Of a stretch of 8,672 bases of DNA, positions 5,910-8,672 are shown one piece after another. The stretch comes from Collinsella aerofaciens (GTDB taxonomy: Bacteria; Actinomycetota; Coriobacteriia; Coriobacteriales; Coriobacteriaceae): NCBI GenBank assembly GCA_030826265.1, contig JAPJOH010000045.1:1-8672 (forward strand). Reading direction: 5' to 3'. The stretch's first letter is position 1. The number at the start of each line of letters is the position of its first letter. Under the pieces are notes generated by a model. It worked only from the letters and a program-made list of their open reading frames with translations. It had not been told where the DNA came from and did not search any database. The position numbers and the translations under genes are program-made.

Positions 5910-6995
5910 ATGGCGCACGATGTAGTCCTGATTCCCGGTGACGGTATCGGTCCCGAGATTACGCAGGCCATGCGCCGCGTGGTCGAGGCCACCGGTGTCC
6001 AGATCAACTGGAACGTCCAGGAGGCCGGCGCCGGCGTCATGGACGAGTTTGGCACGCCGCTGCCCCAGCACGTGCTCGATGCGGTCGCCGAGACCAAGGT
6101 TGCCATCAAGGGTCCCATCACCACACCGGTCGGCACGGGTTTCCGCAGCGTTAACGTGGCCCTGCGCAAGCACTTCGACCTGTACGCCTGCGTGCGCCCC
6201 TGCCTGTCGCAGCCGGGCGACGGCTCGCGCTTCCGCGATGTCGACCTGGTTATCGTGCGCGAGAACACCGAGGACCTCTACGCCGGCATCGAGTTCGATG
6301 AGGGCGCTGCCGAGGTCGAGGAGCTCTCGCAGCTTGTCGAGCGCTCGGGTCAGAAGGCCTTCGCCGCGGATTCCGCGATTTCGATCAAGCCCATCTCTAT
6401 CGCCAAGAGCCGCCGTATTGTGGAGTATGCCTTTGAGTATGCCCGCCGCTGCGGCCGCAAAAAGGTGACGGCCGTGCACAAGGCCAACATCATGAAGGCG
6501 ACCGACGGCCTTTTCCTGCGCGTGGCGCGCGAGGTGGCCGCCAACTATCCCGATATCGAGTTCAACGACAAGATTGTCGACGCCACCTGCATGGGCCTGG
6601 TCCAGAACCCCAACGACTTCGATGTCCTGGTGCTGCCCAACCTGTACGGCGACATCGTGAGCGACCTGTGCGCCGGCCTGGTGGGCGGTCTGGGCATGGC
6701 TCCCGGCTCCAACATCGGTGCCGACTGCGCCATCTTCGAGGCAACGCACGGCTCCGCGCCCGATATCGCGGGCAAGGATATCGCCAACCCCACGGCCGAG
6801 ATCCTCTCTGCTGCGATGATGCTCGATCACCTGGGCGAGAACGACGCTGCCAATCGCATTCGTGCCGCCGTATCTGCCACGCTCGACGAGGGCGAGCAGG
6901 TTACCGGTGACGTGCGTCATGCCCAGACCGGCTCCGTCGAGGGCGCTGTGGGCACGCAGACCTTTGCCGATGCCGTTATCGCGCACCTGGCCTAA
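5910..6995 (+). CDS. NAD-type isocitrate dehydrogenase (isocitrate/isopropylmalate family)
   Basis: This 361-residue enzyme belongs to the beta-decarboxylating dehydrogenase family and most likely converts isocitrate to 2-oxoglutarate in the cytoplasm, feeding glutamate synthesis. Motifs are GDGIGPE (10-16) and the substrate segment RSVNVALRKHFDLYACVRP (79-97), with Ser80, Asn82, Arg86 and Arg96 as in isocitrate dehydrogenases rather than the LLxLR pattern of isopropylmalate dehydrogenases. Arg117, catalytic Tyr124 in RENTEDLYAG, and catalytic Lys191 in VHKANIMK follow. The divalent-metal aspartates are Asp224, Asp248 and Asp252 (NLYGDIVSD). In HGSAPDIAGKD (280-290), Asp285-Ile286 replace the Lys-Tyr that contacts NADP in the E. 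coli enzyme, indicating NAD. Homoisocitrate or isopropylmalate specificity is less likely but not excluded. Translation starts at ATG 5910 with GAGGAG at 5895-5900 inside the upstream gene's last codons. No citrate synthase or aconitase gene is visible nearby. Confidence 0.9.
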   Translation: MAHDVVLIPGDGIGPEITQAMRRVVEATGVQINWNVQEAGAGVMDEFGTPLPQHVLDAVAETKVAIKGPITTPVGTGFRSVNVALRKHFDLYACVRPCLSQPGDGSRFRDVDLVIVRENTEDLYAGIEFDEGAAEVEELSQLVERSGQKAFAADSAISIKPISIAKSRRIVEYAFEYARRCGRKKVTAVHKANIMKATDGLFLRVAREVAANYPDIEFNDKIVDATCMGLVQNPNDFDVLVLPNLYGDIVSDLCAGLVGGLGMAPGSNIGADCAIFEATHGSAPDIAGKDIANPTAEILSAAMMLDHLGENDAANRIRAAVSATLDEGEQVTGDVRHAQTGSVEGAVGTQTFADAVIAHLA

Positions 6996-7039
6996 GGTAT
7001 GCACACTGCAAACGCCTAAATAGTACTTAAGTGTTTGCG

Positions 7040-7045
7040 TATAAC
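7040..7045 (+). promoter_or_regulatory. Possible -10 box for the SurA-N-like gene
   Basis: TATAAC matches the -10 consensus at 5 of 6 positions, but no good -35 hexamer lies 16-18 bases upstream. If used, transcription would start near 7051, placing the 7055-7083 hairpin at the very 5' end of the message. A weaker inverted repeat, GCAAAC/GTTTGC (7008-7013 with 7033-7038), lies just before it. Confidence 0.25.
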
Positions 7046-7054
7046 CTAAGAATC

Positions 7055-7090
7055 AATACGCCCGGCGCTCTGTCGGGCGTATTCTATTGA
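7055..7090 (+). terminator. Probable terminator after isocitrate dehydrogenase
   Basis: A perfect 10-bp stem AATACGCCCG/CGGGCGTATT (7055-7064 with 7074-7083) with a 9-base loop is followed by CTATTGA. The U-tract is mixed rather than pure, but the stem's own final Us help. It lies 59 bases after the stop codon and most likely ends the 2630-6995 operon. Confidence 0.65.
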
Positions 7091-7121
7091 GGACTATGTT
7101 TCCTAACAAGGAGTAGCTGAT

Positions 7122-8207
7122 ATGGGTCTGATTCAAAAGAAGGACGAGAAGGACGAGATCGACGGCATCCAGATCATCGAGCGCGGCGAAGGCCCCGACG
7201 GTGACGAGAACGAGAAGATCGATCTAGTCGCCGGTACGTCTGCCGAGCACATTGCCGCCGGTACGACGGCCAAGGAGGAGGACGCCCGACTGGAGGCTCA
7301 GATTGCCGCGGATGCCGCTGACGAGAATCTGATGCCCGAGGAACAGGACGAGGACGACGACTCCGACGTGGACGACCACGCTTGCAAGCACAAGAAGACG
7401 ATGATTGCCGCCTTTGTGGTCGCCGTCGTGATTGCTGCCGTGGTCGGCTTCTTTATCGGCAACGGTGGTTTTGGCGGCAAAGGCGTCGGCTCGGCGACCC
7501 TCACCGAGGACCAGCTCGATTCGACCGTGGCAAGCTATAGCTACAACGGCAAGAAGAGCGACATCACCGCGCGTGAGGCCATCGAGAGCCAGTACAGCCT
7601 CGACACCGTCAAGGACGATGACGGCAACTACACCGCTCCGTCTGCCGACGTTATCCTGTCCTACGTGCGCAACCAGATTCTGCTGGACGCTGCCGAGGAC
7701 GAGGGCATTACCGTCTCTTCCAAGGAAATGAAGCAGTACGCCGAGGATTCCATCGGCACCTCCGACTACAAGACCATGGCCACGCAGTATGGCGTGTCCA
7801 AGGATCAGGCCAAGCAGATCGTCCGCCAGTCCGCGACGCTGCAGAAGCTCTACAAGAAGAAGGTTGGCGATAGCTCCGCAAGCATGCCGACCGCCCCGAC
7901 CGAGCCTGCTGACGGCAACGAGGAGACCGCGAGCAAGGACTACGCCAACTACATCATCAACCTTGCCGGCGACGAGTGGGATAGCGAGAAGGGCACTTGG
8001 AAGGACGCCGATAGCACCTATGCCAAGGCCTTCGCTGACGATGCCTTTACGGCCGATAGCGCTACCTATAAGCAGGCCATGACCGCCTATTACACCGCCT
8101 ACCAGCAGTATTCCTCGCAGGCTTCGAGCGCCAGCTCCAAGTGGACCGAGTACGCCAACGGCCTCTACGCCAAGGCCAATATCAGCATCTACGGCCTGTT
8201 TGCGTAA
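7122..8207 (+). CDS. Membrane-anchored protein with SurA-N-like domain
   Basis: This 361-residue protein has three parts. Residues 1-92 are soluble and very acidic (EEQDEDDDSDVDD at 73-85), ending in HACKHKK, a positive flank that keeps them cytoplasmic. Residues 93-113 are a single hydrophobic span followed by a Gly-rich linker (114-123). Residues 124-361 would be extracytoplasmic: about 140-250 resemble the helical N-terminal domain of SurA/trigger-factor-type chaperones (ITAREAIESQYSLD, VILSYVRNQILLDAAEDEGITVSSKEMKQYAEDS, YGVSKDQAKQIVRQSATLQKLYKKKV), then an Ala/Ser/Tyr-rich region. The parvulin isomerase domain normally found with it is absent. A role in folding or holding exported proteins is inferred from the domain only. 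The start is well supported by AAGGAG at 7108-7113, eight bases upstream. It appears monocistronic, between hairpins at 7055 and 8250. Confidence 0.82.
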   Translation: MGLIQKKDEKDEIDGIQIIERGEGPDGDENEKIDLVAGTSAEHIAAGTTAKEEDARLEAQIAADAADENLMPEEQDEDDDSDVDDHACKHKKTMIAAFVVAVVIAAVVGFFIGNGGFGGKGVGSATLTEDQLDSTVASYSYNGKKSDITAREAIESQYSLDTVKDDDGNYTAPSADVILSYVRNQILLDAAEDEGITVSSKEMKQYAEDSIGTSDYKTMATQYGVSKDQAKQIVRQSATLQKLYKKKVGDSSASMPTAPTEPADGNEETASKDYANYIINLAGDEWDSEKGTWKDADSTYAKAFADDAFTADSATYKQAMTAYYTAYQQYSSQASSASSKWTEYANGLYAKANISIYGLFA

Positions 8208-8249
8208 AGATTGCCTGAGCCTTCGAGTACGAAGCCGAAATATCTGATG

Positions 8250-8287
8250 AAGCCCCCTAGAACGGAAATCGTTCTAGGGGGCTTTTT
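8250..8287 (+). terminator. Strong intrinsic terminator after the SurA-N-like gene
   Basis: A perfect 14-bp stem (8250-8263 with 8271-8284, arm AAGCCCCCTAGAAC) with the 7-base loop GGAAATC runs into TTTTT (8283-8287). The A-run before the stem is short, so it works mainly on the plus strand. A small CTTCG/CGAAG hairpin precedes it at 8221-8234. Confidence 0.93.
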
Positions 8288-8386
8288 GCGTTGTAGGGAA
8301 GGGCGGGGAAGAGGGTGGTAGGGGAGAGGTTATATACAAATTCTTGGAGACTTTATTCATGTAAAGTGAAAACGATTTCGGCCAAA

Positions 8387-8430
8387 CTGGTAGTAACAAT
8401 GTGGTACCACTGTTCATCTGGTAGTAACCA
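8387..8430. repeat. Cluster of TGGT/ACCA repeats, possible operator
   Basis: The 11-base sequence CTGGTAGTAAC occurs twice as a direct repeat (8387-8397 and 8418-8428, period 31). Between the copies lies the perfect 10-base palindrome GTGGTACCAC (8401-8410). The second copy continues to CA, giving a TGGT-4-ACCA inverted repeat. The shared TGGT/ACCA half-sites and the period of about three helical turns suggest binding of a dimeric regulator, though none is identified. Confidence 0.5.
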
Positions 8431-8578
8431 CTTTTGAGATGAAATCGAATGGAAATTGCTAAGAATTAGTTTGGTAATGAAAGAAACGCACCATGTCTAC
8501 CTGCGTAAATTACCGTTTACGGGCCAAAAATAACCGTTTGGCAACGATATAGCAATTTGAACGAAATGTGGTGGACGT

Positions 8579-8606
8579 TTGAATTGAGTGTGTGCTAACG
8601 TACATA
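8579..8606 (+). promoter_or_regulatory. Possible promoter at the right edge
   Basis: TTGAAT at 8579-8584 (four of six -35 bases) and TACATA at 8601-8606 (a weak -10) are separated by 16 bases. The predicted start near 8613 would lie just before the T-box-like segment. The hexamers alone are weak; position relative to that segment is the main support. Confidence 0.3.
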
Positions 8607-8612
8607 CCAGCA

Positions 8613-8672
8613 ACCCGAGAGACGATATGAGCAGGACATAAAAACATTGAGAGCCCCTGCTGCATGAAAGAC
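8613..8672 (+). promoter_or_regulatory. Possible T-box riboswitch leader, truncated by the window
   Basis: The segment resembles the start of T-box Stem I. ACGATATGAGCAGGACATAA (8622-8641) is followed by TTGAGAGCC (8647-8655) and GCTGCATGAAAG (8659-8670), in the order and approximate spacing of the T-box elements AUGAG-GGA-AGUA, AGAGAGC and the distal GGUG-GAA loop. AGCAGG (8630-8635) can also pair with CCTGCT (8656-8661). T-box leaders sense uncharged tRNA and control aminoacyl-tRNA synthetase or amino-acid genes, so such a gene would be expected to the right. The specifier codon, antiterminator bulge and terminator are outside the window, so this is a pattern-based call only. Confidence 0.42.

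Larger units (their letters stand above)
8288..8612. other. AT-rich non-coding region with clustered repeats
   Basis: No gene is supported; possible reading frames are under 20 codons and lack ribosome binding sites. The first 45 bases are G-rich, the rest AT-rich, unlike the coding DNA upstream. It contains the TGGT/ACCA repeat cluster (8387-8430), two inverted repeats, CGTAAA/TTTACG (8504-8509 with 8516-8521) and GCCAAA/TTTGGC (8523-8528 with 8537-8542), and a possible promoter at 8579-8606. It reads as an upstream control region for a gene beyond the right edge. Confidence 0.6.

Noticed and set aside
4929..7004. 691-codon open frame on the minus strand
   Set aside because: It is a shadow across three well-supported + strand genes in GC-rich DNA; its translation shows no recognisable family pattern.
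8477..8552. Short + strand frames of 18 and 19 codons beginning at ATG 8477 and ATG 8493
   Set aside because: No ribosome binding sites, overlapping inverted repeats, and too short to judge; probably chance.
8664..8672. ATG at 8664 as the start of the next gene
   Set aside because: No Shine-Dalgarno sequence precedes it, and the surrounding sequence fits a leader RNA better; only nine bases remain in the window.

Overview
The window looks like chromosomal DNA of a high-GC anaerobic actinobacterium of class Coriobacteriia, most likely Collinsella. That is inferred from GC-rich coding DNA between distinctly AT-richer intergenic regions, the codon choice, and the gene set; no database was consulted. 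All supported genes lie on the + strand, and the large minus-strand reading frames are shadows of GC-rich codons.

Layout. Positions 1-243 hold hairpins and no gene. A good promoter near 266-293 is followed by about 320 bases that do not look like protein code but fold into a series of hairpins closed by a long-range terminal helix (305-619), so I call them a candidate structured RNA. Next come a lipoprotein of the solute-binding family (643-1650), an intrinsic terminator, a 217-base leader, and the ribosome hibernation factor hpf/raiA (1968-2549) with its own terminator. The RNA lies in the hpf neighbourhood, which makes the known 'raiA' RNA class a reasonable hypothesis.

From 2630 to 6995 five genes probably form one operon: a DegV-family fatty-acid-binding protein, a beta-hydroxyacid dehydrogenase with an unusual Cys/His-rich C-terminal tail, a small membrane protein, a HEAT-like helical repeat protein, and an NAD-type isocitrate dehydrogenase. 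A hairpin at 7055-7083 ends this unit. A separate gene (7122-8207) encodes a membrane-anchored protein with an acidic cytoplasmic N-terminus and a SurA-N-like extracytoplasmic domain, closed by a strong terminator at 8250-8287.

The last 385 bases are AT-rich and non-coding. They contain a cluster of TGGT/ACCA repeats, two small inverted repeats, a possible promoter, and at the very edge what looks like the start of a T-box leader for a + strand gene outside the window.

The most interesting items are the candidate structured RNA, the metal-binding-type tail on the dehydrogenase, and the truncated T-box-like leader.
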